A stretch of DNA of 53,619 nt from Streptomyces sp. H27-C3. Its GTDB lineage: Bacteria > Actinomycetota > Actinomycetes > Streptomycetales > Streptomycetaceae. The stretch is taken from contig NZ_JASITA010000047.1 in NCBI RefSeq assembly GCF_030063415.1, positions 1-53,619 on the forward strand, in the 5' to 3' direction. Position 1 is the first letter of the stretch; the number at the start of each line of letters is the position of its first letter. Below are positions 23,227 to 31,297 of the stretch, piece after piece. The notes under the pieces are model-generated. The model saw only the letters and a program-made list of their open reading frames with translations. It had not been told where the DNA came from and made no database searches. The translations under genes were made by a program, and so were the position numbers.

Positions 23227-23673
23227 ATGAAGATCATCCTCACCCACGAGGTCACTGGCCTCGGTACCGCTGGCGATGTCGTTGACGTCAAGGACGGTTA
23301 CGCTCGCAACTACCTGGTCCCGCGCGGTTTCGCGATCCGCTGGACCAAGGGTGGCGAGAAGGACGTGGCGCAGATCCGCCGCGCCCGCAAGATCCACGAG
23401 ATCGCGACCATCGAGCAGGCCAATGAGATCAAGGCCAAGCTCGAAGGCGTGAAGGTCAGCCTGGCTGTTCGCTCCGGCGACGCCGGCCGCCTCTTCGGTT
23501 CCGTCACTCCGGCCGACGTCGCCACGGCGATCAAGGCTGCCGGTGGCCCCGAGGTCGACAAGCGCCGCGTTGAGCTCGGCGCCCCGATCAAGACCCTTGG
23601 TTCGCACCAGGTCTCCGTGCGTCTGCACGCCGAGGTCGCCGCGAAGCTCGGTGTCGAGGTTGTCGCTGCCTAA
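23227..23673 (+). CDS. rplI: 50S ribosomal protein L9
   Basis: A 148-residue L9. The N-terminal RNA-binding domain MKIILTHEVTGLGTAGDVVDV and DGYARNYLVPRGFA are diagnostic. A long connecting helix (about 45-75, IRRARKIHEIATIEQANEIKA) leads to the C-terminal domain. The start is ATG 23227, 18 bp after rpsR. It is the last gene of the operon and is followed by a strong hairpin. Confidence 0.97.
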   Translation: MKIILTHEVTGLGTAGDVVDVKDGYARNYLVPRGFAIRWTKGGEKDVAQIRRARKIHEIATIEQANEIKAKLEGVKVSLAVRSGDAGRLFGSVTPADVATAIKAAGGPEVDKRRVELGAPIKTLGSHQVSVRLHAEVAAKLGVEVVAA

Positions 23674-23703
23674 GCACTGCGCATCGCAGAGCATTGAGCG
23701 CTG

Positions 23704-23736
23704 AGAAGGGCCGCACCCCATGGGTGCGGCCCTTCT
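23704..23736 (+). terminator. Terminator of the rpsF-ssb-rpsR-rplI operon
   Basis: Perfect 15-bp stem (AGAAGGGCCGCACCC and its complement) with a CAT loop, 30 bp after the rplI stop, followed by a short T/C run. Confidence 0.85.
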
Positions 23737-23739
23737 TCG

Positions 23740-23784
23740 TACGTCGTCCTGTGGTACGTCGTCTTGAGTTGCGTCGTCCTGCGC
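23740..23784. repeat. Three tandem copies of a 15-bp unit after the operon terminator
   Basis: TACGTCGTCCTGTGG, TACGTCGTCTTGAGT and TGCGTCGTCCTGCGC follow each other exactly between the rplI terminator and a parS. The constant part is CGTCGTC. The role is unknown. Confidence 0.65.
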
Positions 23785-23809
23785 TATGCCTTCGTGCTGG
23801 TTCGGCCCG

Positions 23810-23823
23810 GTTTCACGTGAAAC
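23810..23823. other. parS (ParB-binding site) between rplI and the MATE gene
   Basis: Perfect GTTTCACGTGAAAC six bases from the stop codon of the convergent MATE gene, in non-coding DNA. Confidence 0.95.
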
Positions 23824-23828
23824 ATCGC

Positions 23829-25166
23829 TCAGCGCGTGGCGCCCGTGACGATCCAGCGGCCCGAGCGGGCGCGCAGCCACAAGGTCACCAGCCGGACGAC
23901 CATCATCAGCGCCATCGCCCACCACAGAGCTGTCAGCCCGCCGCCGAGCTTGGGCACGAGCAGTGCGACCGGCGTGAATACCGCGAGCGTCGCCAGCATG
24001 GCCCAGGCCAGATACGGGCCGTCCCCCGCGCCCATCAGGACACCGTCCAGCACAAAAACGATCCCCGACACGGGCTGAATGACGGCGACCACCAGCAGTG
24101 CGGGCAGCAGCGTGTCCTGCACGACTCGATCGGTCGTGAACAGCTGGATGAACAGCGGGCGCGAAATCATGACGAGCACTCCGAACAGCACTCCGGCGGC
24201 CACGCCCCACTCGACCATCCGTCGGCAGGCTTCCCGCGCACCCTTGGCGTCATTGGCACCGAGGTAGCGCCCGATGATCGCCTGACCGGCGATGGCGATG
24301 GCATCGAGAGCGAAGGCCAGCAGGCTCCAAAGGGACAGGATGATCTGGTTGGCGGCGACTTCGGCGTCCCCGAGGCGGGCGGCCACCGCGGTGGCGATCA
24401 TCAGGACGGCGCGCAGCGACAGCGTGCGGACCAGCAGGGGAGCGCCGGCCCGGGCGGAGGCCCTGATGCCGGCCAGGTCGGGGCGCAGGGACGCTCCGTG
24501 CCGTCGTGCGCCGCGGACCACCACCACGAGATAGACGGCGGCCATCCCGACCTGGGCGATCACGGTGCCCCAGGCGGAACCGGCGATGCCCAGCCCCGCG
24601 CCGTACACCAGGCCCACATTGAGGGCCGCGTTGGCGGCGAAACCGCCGATGGCGACGTAGAGCGGTGTCCGGGTGTCCTGGAGGCCGCGCAGCACCCCGG
24701 TGGCCGCGAGTACCACGAGCATTGCCGGGATGCCCAGGCTGGAGATGCGCAGATAGGTGATCGCGTACGGAGCGGCCGTGTCGGAGGCGCCGAAAATGTC
24801 GACGAGCCAGGGGGCGCCGGGCAGGACGACCGCGATGACGCCCGCGCCGAGGATCAGCGCGAGCCAGATGCCGTCCATCCCCTGGCGGATCGCGGACTGG
24901 AGGTCACCCGCACCGACCCGCCGCGCGACCGCCGCGGTGGTGGCGTACGCGAGGAAGACGAAGACGCTCACGGCGGTGGTCAGCAGGGCGGCCGCGATGG
25001 CGAGACCGGCGAGCTGCGGTGTGCCGAGGTGGCCGATCACCGCGCTGTCGACCATCAGGAAGAGCGGCTCGGCGACCAGCGCACCGAAGGCGGGCAGGGC
25101 GAGCGCGAGGATTTCGCGGTCGTGTTGGCGGCGTCCGGTCTTGGGTGCCGAGGGTGCCTGGGTCAT
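23829..25166 (-). CDS. MATE family efflux transporter (DinF-like)
   Basis: A 445-residue protein with twelve hydrophobic segments in two homologous halves. Family features are LALPAFGALVAEPLFLMVDSAVIGHLG near the N-terminus and ANQIILSLWSLLAFALDAIAIAGQAIIGRYLG in the second half. It is expected to expel cationic compounds by coupling to an ion gradient. The substrate is unknown. The start is ATG 25164-25166. It converges on the ribosomal operon and is divergent from dnaB across the DnaA-box region. Confidence 0.93.
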   Translation of the reverse strand: MTQAPSAPKTGRRQHDREILALALPAFGALVAEPLFLMVDSAVIGHLGTPQLAGLAIAAALLTTAVSVFVFLAYATTAAVARRVGAGDLQSAIRQGMDGIWLALILGAGVIAVVLPGAPWLVDIFGASDTAAPYAITYLRISSLGIPAMLVVLAATGVLRGLQDTRTPLYVAIGGFAANAALNVGLVYGAGLGIAGSAWGTVIAQVGMAAVYLVVVVRGARRHGASLRPDLAGIRASARAGAPLLVRTLSLRAVLMIATAVAARLGDAEVAANQIILSLWSLLAFALDAIAIAGQAIIGRYLGANDAKGAREACRRMVEWGVAAGVLFGVLVMISRPLFIQLFTTDRVVQDTLLPALLVVAVIQPVSGIVFVLDGVLMGAGDGPYLAWAMLATLAVFTPVALLVPKLGGGLTALWWAMALMMVVRLVTLWLRARSGRWIVTGATR

Positions 25167-25624
25167 GGGCTCAATCTAATCTTCCACAGGTAAGTGATGC
25201 AATTGGGTTGGGACCCTTACTTGAGGCCCCTTTGGGGGTTCGGCTGTGCGCCGTTTGTTCTGATCTTGGGCCAAGGGCCAAAGTTTTTCTTCCCCACAGC
25301 CAGTGGATGAAGAAAGTCCAGGTCAGGGCGGTGCTCACGTGGGCGCTATGAGTTTGTCCACAGTGCTGTCCCCCGGTCCGTGCACAGGTTCTGGAGGGTT
25401 CTCCACAGCAACGGGTCCTTCGTCCACATGGCCTGTGGATAACCAGATTGGCTGACGGTGCCCGCGGGCCTACCGTGGTCCGGCGCCCGCCTTCCGTTCC
25501 GGCCCTGGAATCTCGTTGAACTTGACGCGCCGGAACCGGAGTCGGGCGTCTCATTTGTCAGAGCCGTGCCGTAAGAAAGAGTGGCACAGCGAGGTCCGCG
25601 GAGCGGACGGGAGGAGGTGGCCCG
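25167..25624. promoter_or_regulatory. MATE-dnaB intergenic region
   Basis: 458 bp without a convincing gene, less GC-rich than its neighbours, with A/T-rich runs near 25170-25205 and 25280-25320. It must carry the promoters of the divergent MATE and dnaB genes, though no clear hexamers stand out. The notable content is a group of DnaA boxes at 25354-25442, with weaker two-mismatch versions at 25180-25188 and 25290-25298. GAGGAGG just before 25625 is the dnaB ribosome-binding site. Confidence 0.6.
25354..25442. promoter_or_regulatory. Cluster of four DnaA boxes upstream of dnaB
   Basis: TTGTCCACA at 25354-25362 is the exact Streptomyces DnaA box. TTCTCCACA at 25399-25407 and TCGTCCACA at 25420-25428 each differ by one base. 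The minus strand at 25434-25442 reads TTATCCACA, the E. coli consensus. Four boxes in 89 bp is far above chance in this GC-rich DNA. The last two face each other across five bases. They could let DnaA control dnaB or could titrate DnaA. Confidence 0.7.
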
Positions 25625-27100
25625 GTGAGCACCCCTGAGCCATTGGACGACCCCTGGGCCGACAGCGGTCCTGGTGACCGTCTGCCTTCCCGCCGACGCC
25701 GCGGCGAGGGCAAGGGCCGCGACGAGCAGAACGACGGGGGCCGCGAGGGCGGCGGCTGGGAAGGCGGCTCCCCCGGATTCGAGCGGGTTCCACCGCAGGA
25801 CCTGGATGCCGAGCAGTCCGTCCTCGGCGGCATGCTGCTCTCCAAAGACGCCATCGCGGACGTCGTCGAGGTCATCAAGGGCAACGACTTCTACCGGCCT
25901 GCCCACGAGACGGTCTATACGGCGATCCTCGATCTCTACGCCAAGGGCGAGCCCGCCGACCCCATCACCGTGGCCGCCGAACTGACGAGGCGTGGCGAGA
26001 TCGCGAAGGTCGGTGGCGCATCGTATCTGCACACGCTGGTGCAGACCGTGCCGACCGCGGCCAACGCCGAGTACTACGCCGAGATCGTCCATGAGCGGGC
26101 GGTGCTGCGCAGGCTGGTCGAGGCGGGCACAAAGATCACGCAGATGGGATACGCGGCCGACGGCGACGTCGACGACATCGTCAACTCCGCGCAGGCCGAG
26201 ATCTACGCGGTCACCGAGCAGCGCACCAGCGAGGACTATCTGCCGCTCGGCGACATCATGGAGGGCGCGCTCGACGAGATCGAGGCGATCGGTTCGCGCA
26301 GCGGCGAGATGACCGGTGTGCCCACCGGCTTCACGGACTTCGACTCGCTGACCAACGGCCTGCACCCCGGCCAGATGATCGTCATCGCTGCCCGTCCCGC
26401 CATGGGCAAGTCGACGCTCGCGCTGGACTTCGCACGGGCCTGCTCGATCAAGGCCGGTCTGCCCAGCGTGATCTTCTCCCTCGAAATGGGACGCAACGAG
26501 ATCGCCATGCGTCTGCTGTCGGCGGAGGCGCGGGTGGCGCTGCACCACATGCGCTCCGGGACGATGACCGACGAGGACTGGACGCGGCTGGCACGACGTA
26601 TGCCGGACGTGTCGGCCGCGCCGCTGTTCATCGACGACTCGCCGAACCTGTCGATGATGGAGATCCGGGCGAAGTGCCGGCGGCTCAAGCAGCGTCAGGA
26701 TCTGAAGCTGGTGGTCATCGACTATCTGCAGCTGATGCAGTCCGGTGGCTCGAAGCGTGCGGAGAACCGCCAGCAGGAGGTCTCGGACATGTCCCGAAAC
26801 CTCAAGCTGCTGGCGAAGGAGCTGGAGGTCCCGGTGATCGCGCTCTCGCAGCTGAACCGTGGTCCGGAGCAACGGACGGACAAGAAGCCGATGGTGTCCG
26901 ACCTTCGTGAGTCGGGATCGATCGAGCAGGACGCGGACATGGTGATCCTGCTGCACCGTGAGGATGCGTACGAGAAGGAGTCACCGCGCGCGGGCGAGGC
27001 GGACCTGATCGTGGCCAAGCACCGAAATGGTCCGACGGCGACGATCACCGTGGCGTTCCAGGGCCACTACTCACGCTTCGTGGACATGGCCCAGACCTGA
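25625..27100 (+). CDS. dnaB: Replicative DNA helicase DnaB
   Basis: The 491-residue hexameric helicase unwinds DNA ahead of the replication fork. A Gly/Arg/Asp-rich tail of about 50 residues comes first. The N-terminal helical domain follows (PPQDLDAEQSVLGGMLL, about 56-150), then the RecA-type motor with Walker A ARPAMGKST (about 258), Walker B LVVIDYLQLM (about 360) and the DnaB motif SDLRESGSIEQDAD near 430. No intein interrupts it. The start is GTG 25625 with GAGGAGG upstream. It lies downstream of the DnaA-box cluster and of the rpsF operon, the common actinobacterial order. Confidence 0.97.
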   Translation: MSTPEPLDDPWADSGPGDRLPSRRRRGEGKGRDEQNDGGREGGGWEGGSPGFERVPPQDLDAEQSVLGGMLLSKDAIADVVEVIKGNDFYRPAHETVYTAILDLYAKGEPADPITVAAELTRRGEIAKVGGASYLHTLVQTVPTAANAEYYAEIVHERAVLRRLVEAGTKITQMGYAADGDVDDIVNSAQAEIYAVTEQRTSEDYLPLGDIMEGALDEIEAIGSRSGEMTGVPTGFTDFDSLTNGLHPGQMIVIAARPAMGKSTLALDFARACSIKAGLPSVIFSLEMGRNEIAMRLLSAEARVALHHMRSGTMTDEDWTRLARRMPDVSAAPLFIDDSPNLSMMEIRAKCRRLKQRQDLKLVVIDYLQLMQSGGSKRAENRQQEVSDMSRNLKLLAKELEVPVIALSQLNRGPEQRTDKKPMVSDLRESGSIEQDADMVILLHREDAYEKESPRAGEADLIVAKHRNGPTATITVAFQGHYSRFVDMAQT

Positions 27101-27168
27101 TTCATCCCCGCCGTGGCAGCCGGCTCGATCCGTCGAATCGGCCGCAGGGCGGTCTCGGCCGCTCTGTC

Positions 27169-27645
27169 TCAGATGCTCATCTTGAAGCCGACGTGGGAGG
27201 GCTCGAAGCCGAGCCGCTCGTAGAAGCGGTGGGCGTCGGTGCGGGTGGCATCGGTGGTCAGCTGGACCAACTGGCAGTTCTGGCGGCGGGATTCGTTGAT
27301 CGCCCACTCGATGAGCCGGGTACCGAGGCCGCTGCCGCGCTCGTCGGCGTGGATCCGTACGCTCTCGATGATCGAGCGGGTGGAGCCCCGGCGCGACAGA
27401 CCGGGGACGATCGTCAGCTGCAGTGTGCCGACGACCTTCTCGACGCCCGTGGTGGTATCGGTGCTTACGCGGACGGCCACCACCACGTGCTGGTTCGGGT
27501 CCGCGGCGAGCCGCTCGTAGGCGGCGATGTACGGGGTCAGGTCGTCCGGGGACTCACGCCGGGCGCCCAGCGCGTCGTCGGCCAGCATGGCGACAATCGC
27601 CGGAATGTCCTCGGGCGCCGCGGCACGTATCTCAAGATCACTCAC
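27169..27645 (-). CDS. GNAT family N-acetyltransferase
   Basis: A 158-residue single-domain acetyltransferase. The acetyl-CoA loop reads IHADERGSGLGTRLIEW (the R/Q-x-x-G-x-G/A pattern, here R-G-S-G-L-G), and the C-terminal motif is DAHRFYERLGFEPSHVGFKM. The substrate is unknown. The start is GTG 27643-27645. It is 10 bp downstream of the marR gene on the same strand, so the two form an operon, and the acetyltransferase may add to the resistance or stress response that MarR controls. Confidence 0.9.
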   Translation of the reverse strand: MSDLEIRAAAPEDIPAIVAMLADDALGARRESPDDLTPYIAAYERLAADPNQHVVVAVRVSTDTTTGVEKVVGTLQLTIVPGLSRRGSTRSIIESVRIHADERGSGLGTRLIEWAINESRRQNCQLVQLTTDATRTDAHRFYERLGFEPSHVGFKMSI

Positions 27646-27655
27646 GGGCAGCAGA

Positions 27656-28114
27656 TTACGCGGGGACCCGCAGCTCCTCGACGGTCCTGACCAGGGGAGC
27701 CAGCTCCGGGTTCCTGGCGGCTTCGTCGAGCGCCTCGCGCAGCGCGGCGTCATTGGTGGGCCGGGCCTCTGCTAGCAGCGCGAGGCCGGCGTCGGTGACA
27801 TCCGTGTAGATGCCGCGCCGGTCGGTGTCGCAGAGATAGCGGGTCAGCAGACCGCGGTCCTCCAGGCGGGTCACCAGGCGGGTGGTGGCGCTCTGGCTCA
27901 GCACCACGGCGTCGGCGACCTGCTTCATCTGGAGGTGGCCGCCGGGACCGCTGTGCTGACGGCTGAGGACGTCGAGAAGCGAGTACTCGCGCATGCTCAG
28001 GCCGTGCTGCGTTTCGAGGGCCCTTTCGATGTGGGCCTCGATCTTCCCGTGGAGCAGGGAGAGGGCGCACCAGCTCTGTGAGAGTGCGGTCAGTGCGGGG
28101 TCTGTCGCGGTCAT
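27656..28114 (-). CDS. MarR family transcriptional regulator
   Basis: A 152-residue winged-helix regulator. The DNA-binding part reads LSMREYSLLDVLSRQ, then LQMKQVADAVVLSQSATTRLVTRLEDRGLL and the wing RYLCDTDRRGIYTDVT. The start is ATG 28112-28114 with GAGGAGAG upstream. It is divergent from a frameshifted MFS exporter and a GlcG-like gene, with a repeat-rich 136-bp gap between. Regulation of the exporter by MarR and a small ligand is the expected design. The GNAT gene follows in the same operon. Confidence 0.92.
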   Translation of the reverse strand: MTATDPALTALSQSWCALSLLHGKIEAHIERALETQHGLSMREYSLLDVLSRQHSGPGGHLQMKQVADAVVLSQSATTRLVTRLEDRGLLTRYLCDTDRRGIYTDVTDAGLALLAEARPTNDAALREALDEAARNPELAPLVRTVEELRVPA

Positions 28115-28164
28115 GGATCTCTCCTCGTCGGGAGCGGCTTGCCCTCAGGATAGACGAATCCCGC

Positions 28165-28198
28165 AATAGCCCGCGCTTGCATTAGCCCGCGCATGCAA
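28165..28198. promoter_or_regulatory. Candidate MarR operator: inverted TTGCAT/ATGCAA with direct repeats
   Basis: TTGCAT (28177-28182) and ATGCAA (28193-28198) form a dyad with a 10-bp spacer. The same DNA holds two 16-bp direct repeats of the form A-W-TAGCCCGCGC-W-TGC (28165-28180, 28181-28196) differing at two positions. It lies about 50 bp from both divergent starts, as expected for a site that controls both sides. Confidence 0.6.
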
Positions 28199-28250
28199 AT
28201 ATTGTGGACGCTCGTAAGGCGCTCACGCAATCTCTCGGGAAGGTTCACCC

Positions 28251-29467
28251 ATGCCACTCGCGCTCCTTGCCCTCGCCATCGGGGCGTTCGGCATCGGCAC
28301 CACTGAATTCGTGATCATGGGGCTGCTCCCGGAGGTCTCCGCCGACTACGGCGTCTCGATCCCCACGGCCGGCTACCTGGTCAGCGGATACGCCCTCGGT
28401 GTTGTGCTGGCGCCCCGCTGATGTCCATCCTCGGCACGCGGATCTCCCGCAAGCGAATGCTGATGATCCTGATGGGCCTCTTCATCGCGGGCAATCTGAT
28501 CTCCGCACTCGCCCCCTCTTTCGGCGTGATGCTCACCGGCCGCGTGGTCGCTTCCCTCGCGCACGGCGCGTTCTTCGGCATCGGCTCGATCGTCGCGGCC
28601 GAGCTGGTCGCCCCGGAGAAGAAGGCCGGTGCGATCGCCATGATGTTCACCGGTCTGACCGTCGCCAACGTCGTCGGCGTACCGCTCGGCACGTTCATCG
28701 GCCAGAACTTCGGCTGGCGCGTCACCTTCTGCGCCGTCGCCGCGCTCGGGGTCCTCGGTCTGGTGGGGGTCGCCAAGCTTGTCCCGGAGATGGCCAAGCC
28801 CGAAGGCGTACGACTGCGTCACGAGCTCGCCGCATTCAAGAACGTCCAGGTTCTGCTCGCCATGGCGATGACAGTTCTCGGCTTCGGCGGAGTCTTCGCC
28901 GCCATCACCTACATCACCCCGATGATGACCGAGGTCGCCGGCTACTCCGCAGGTTCGGTCACCTGGCTGCTGGTCTTCTTCGGCCTCGGCATGGTCAGCG
29001 GCAACCTGATCGGTGGCAAGTTCGCCGACCGCCACCTGATGCCCCTGCTGTACGTGTCGCTGGGAGCCCTCGCGGTGGTCCTGGCCCTGTTCACCCTCAC
29101 CGCGCACAACCGGATCACCGCGGCCGTCACCATCGTGCTGATCGGCGGACTGGGCTTCGCGACCGTACCGCCGCTCCAGAAGCGGGTTCTGGACCAGGCC
29201 GCGGGTGCCCCCACCCTTGCCTCCGCCGTCAACATCGGCGCCTTCAACCTCGGCAACGCGCTCTCCGCCTGGCTCGGCGGCCTCGTCATCGCGGCCGGCC
29301 TCGGCTACACCGCCCCGAACTGGGTCGGCGCCGTGCTCGCCGCCTCCGCCCTGGCGCTGGCCGTCCTGTCCAGCGGCCTGGAGCGCCGTACGGCCGCACG
29401 CGGCCAGGTTGTCGCGGGCTCTGTGCCCAAGACGGCCACAGCCGCGGCGACCGCCGCCCAGCACTGA
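28251..29467 (+). pseudogene. MFS drug/arabinose-type exporter (DHA1) with a one-base deletion
   Basis: Frame 1 encodes the first 56 residues (MPLALLALAIGAFGIGTTEF through GYLVSGYALGVVLAPR) and stops at 28419-28421. From about 28409 a second frame continues as GAPLMSILGTRISRKRMLM to the end, 29467, with the remaining helices intact. The family consensus across the join is GYALGV-V-GAPLM, so one base is missing near 28405-28409. With it restored the protein would be about 405 residues, full length for DHA1. The rest has no other lesion. It may be a recent natural mutation or a sequence error. It is divergent from marR. Confidence 0.85.
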
Positions 29468-29512
29468 ACCCTCCCCTCCCCCGAAAGCCCCACAGAACCA
29501 AGGAGTAGCCCC

Positions 29513-29945
29513 ATGAGCACCACCGTTGCCACCGCTGTCGCCCCGCTGACCACCCAGGACGCCGAAGCCCTCATCGAGGCGGCCCGCAGCGCCGCCGAAG
29601 CGGCCGGGGTCACCGCCGCCGTCACCGTCCTCGACGCCGGAAGGCCACCTGATGGCCTTCCGGCGCGACGACCGGGCCGTCCTGATCGCCGGCGAGACCA
29701 GCACCCGCAAGGCGTGCACCGCGCTCCAGCTCAACGCGCCGACGGCCGACCTGGGCGACGCCGTTCAGCCCGGCGGGCTCTTCCACACCCTGCCGACCGC
29801 GCTCGACCGTCCGCTCCTGTTCGTCGCCGGTGGGGTCCCGCTCCACCGCGACGGCTGCCTCATCGGCGCCATCGGCTTCGGTGGCGGGGCGCCGGACCAG
29901 GACCACGGCTTCGCGTCCGCCGCCGCCGAGTCCCTCAACCGGTAG
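29513..29945 (+). pseudogene. GlcG/HbpS-like (DUF336) protein gene with a one-base insertion
   Basis: The N-terminal part (LTTQDAEALIEAARSAAEAA, AAVTVLDAG) reads in one frame, and MAFRRDDRAVLIAGETSTRK through GAIGFGGGAPDQDHGF reads in the next. The family sequence VLDAGGHLMAF is restored if one A of the pair at 29641-29642 is removed. The repaired product would be about 143 residues, normal for the family, which includes the haem-binding HbpS of Streptomyces. It has a good AGGAG before the ATG and lies 45 bp after the exporter, probably in the same operon. Confidence 0.85.
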
Positions 29946-29976
29946 TACGCCCCGCGCCCCGTAAGGCAGCAGTACG

Positions 29977-30023
29977 CGAATGCCCCCAAGTACCCGTAAC
30001 ATCAGGGAACTTGGGGGCATTCG
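29977..30023. terminator. Bidirectional hairpin between convergent genes
   Basis: CGAATGCCCCCAAGT and its exact complement (30009-30023) form a 15-bp stem with a 17-nt loop, between the GlcG-like gene and the convergent membrane protein gene. Confidence 0.75.
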
Positions 30024-30046
30024 TGCGAGCGCGTTCGGCGCGGAGG

Positions 30047-30613
30047 TCAGGCCGGCTGACGTACCGACGGCTCGTCCTTCGATCTGCGGGTGGCAGTCGG
30101 CGTGCGGGGGGTGCGCGAGGCGGTGGCAGCGGCCCGCAGACGGCGGCCTCGGCGCGTGAGTCCCCACGGCTTGAGTACGGAGATCGCGGTCATGAAGAAG
30201 TAGGCGGTGGACGCGACCGTCGGCGCGCCGATCAGGCTGCTGTCCGGGATGCCCTCCAGCACGGCCACGTTGATGCTCGGACGCAGCGCGAAGATCGTCG
30301 CGGCTGCGGTGACCAGGGTGAGCCAGAACTTCGTCCAGACCCAGCGGTGCTTGGCCAGGCCCCATGCGGTGCCGAGCGAAAGCACCAGCCCGGTGACCAG
30401 TGACAGCAGCGCCACGGGCACGAGCAACCAGTCGCCGAAGACCTTCATGGCGCTGTAGGCGGCCTGTGTGGTTGCCGGAGACTTGGTCGTATATGCGGTG
30501 ACACCGAGCGCCAGCAGTCCGGCAGTAAGTCCGAGCCAGCCGACGGAGGCGGTGACGTGGGCTACGAGGATGGCCCGGCGTGCCGGGCGTGGAAGTGGTT
30601 TCACGTGAAACAC
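30047..30613 (-). CDS. Four-TM integral membrane protein (DUF2269-like)
   Basis: A 188-residue protein with four hydrophobic segments (ILVAHVTASVGWLGLTAGLL, FGDWLLVPVALLSLVTGLVL, FWLTLVTAAATIFAL, AYFFMTAISVLKPWG) and a basic C-terminal tail. The layout resembles small DUF2269-type membrane proteins; function is unknown. The open frame extends upstream, but the upstream codons show poor third-position GC, so the start is placed at GTG 30611-30613, giving (V)FHVKPLPRP. The first codons therefore coincide with a parS site. The Shine-Dalgarno sequence is weak. Confidence 0.7.
   Translation of the reverse strand: MFHVKPLPRPARRAILVAHVTASVGWLGLTAGLLALGVTAYTTKSPATTQAAYSAMKVFGDWLLVPVALLSLVTGLVLSLGTAWGLAKHRWVWTKFWLTLVTAAATIFALRPSINVAVLEGIPDSSLIGAPTVASTAYFFMTAISVLKPWGLTRRGRRLRAAATASRTPRTPTATRRSKDEPSVRQPA
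30598..30611. other. parS (ParB-binding site) over the start of the membrane protein gene
   Basis: Perfect GTTTCACGTGAAAC that overlaps the proposed GTG start and encodes the first residues F-H-V-K. Confidence 0.95.
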
Positions 30614-31297
30614 AGTGCCTGGCGAGGGGCCGGTACGGCGTCTGACAGGGGGAGTAACTCCACGTACTAGCCTCGGCGTACAAGTGAAGATCACAGACCA
30701 GCTCTGTGAAAAGTTCGGGCCGCCGAGGAGTGATCGGGCCGTTTGCGGGGATTCGATGTCGGACACGAAGATCTTCGCCGCAGTGCCGATTTCGATGGCA
30801 GTCATTGCAGATCGCCACCCCGTGGGCCTTGCGGCTCTCGTCTGTGCGGATGGGGATATCCGGAAGAGATGTACGAACCGGTGCAGCCCCGGCGGTAATT
30901 CTGGAATAGCCGCAGAACGGGCACGGAATTCGCCGAGGGGCGGCGAAGGCAGGGCTTGTGTCCGGGGCTACCGCCGGTATGGTCAACTCCGGTTCGCCCC
31001 TTGGTGCGGATCCGGTGCAGGACACAGAGCAATGCAGCGTAACCGGAAAACGGGCGCGAGTGCCCGGACTTTCCAGTCCTTGTCCGATGTGGAAGGAGTA
31101 CCTGTCAGGCTGCGACGACGGGTACTGCGGGCAATGTCACACTTTTGTCTGCTGCAACCGAAATGGGGGCAGTGGCGTGTTTAGTGTGGGCAGTCACCAG
31201 GCCTGACGCAGAGCAGAACTGAACGGGGATTTTCGAGCACGTTCCGGTCCCGGAAGTGCAGAGACCGACCGAAAAATGTTCGAGGCGAGGCACAGTT
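30614..31297. other. 684-bp intergenic region ahead of the globin-reductase gene
   Basis: No convincing gene. Open frames exist on both strands, but third-position GC is too low for Streptomyces coding DNA and starts lack ribosome-binding sites. A small dyad CACAGA-N5-TCTGTG lies at 30692-30708. The minus strand at 30740-30925 can be read as a cysteine-rich peptide (see findings). The promoter of the globin-reductase gene must lie in the right half; no clear hexamers or known NO-sensor site were recognised. Confidence 0.5.

Noticed and set aside
25171..25554. Minus-strand open frame of 127 codons in the MATE-dnaB gap
   Set aside because: It overlaps the DnaA-box region, lacks a ribosome-binding site and has low third-position GC.
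28409..28421. Programmed frameshift in the MFS gene
   Set aside because: No slippery run or downstream pseudoknot is evident, and the neighbouring gene has a similar lesion, so mutation or error is simpler.
30615..31184. Plus-strand open frame of 189 codons before the globin-reductase gene
   Set aside because: Composition and third-position GC are not coding-like and no start signal is present.
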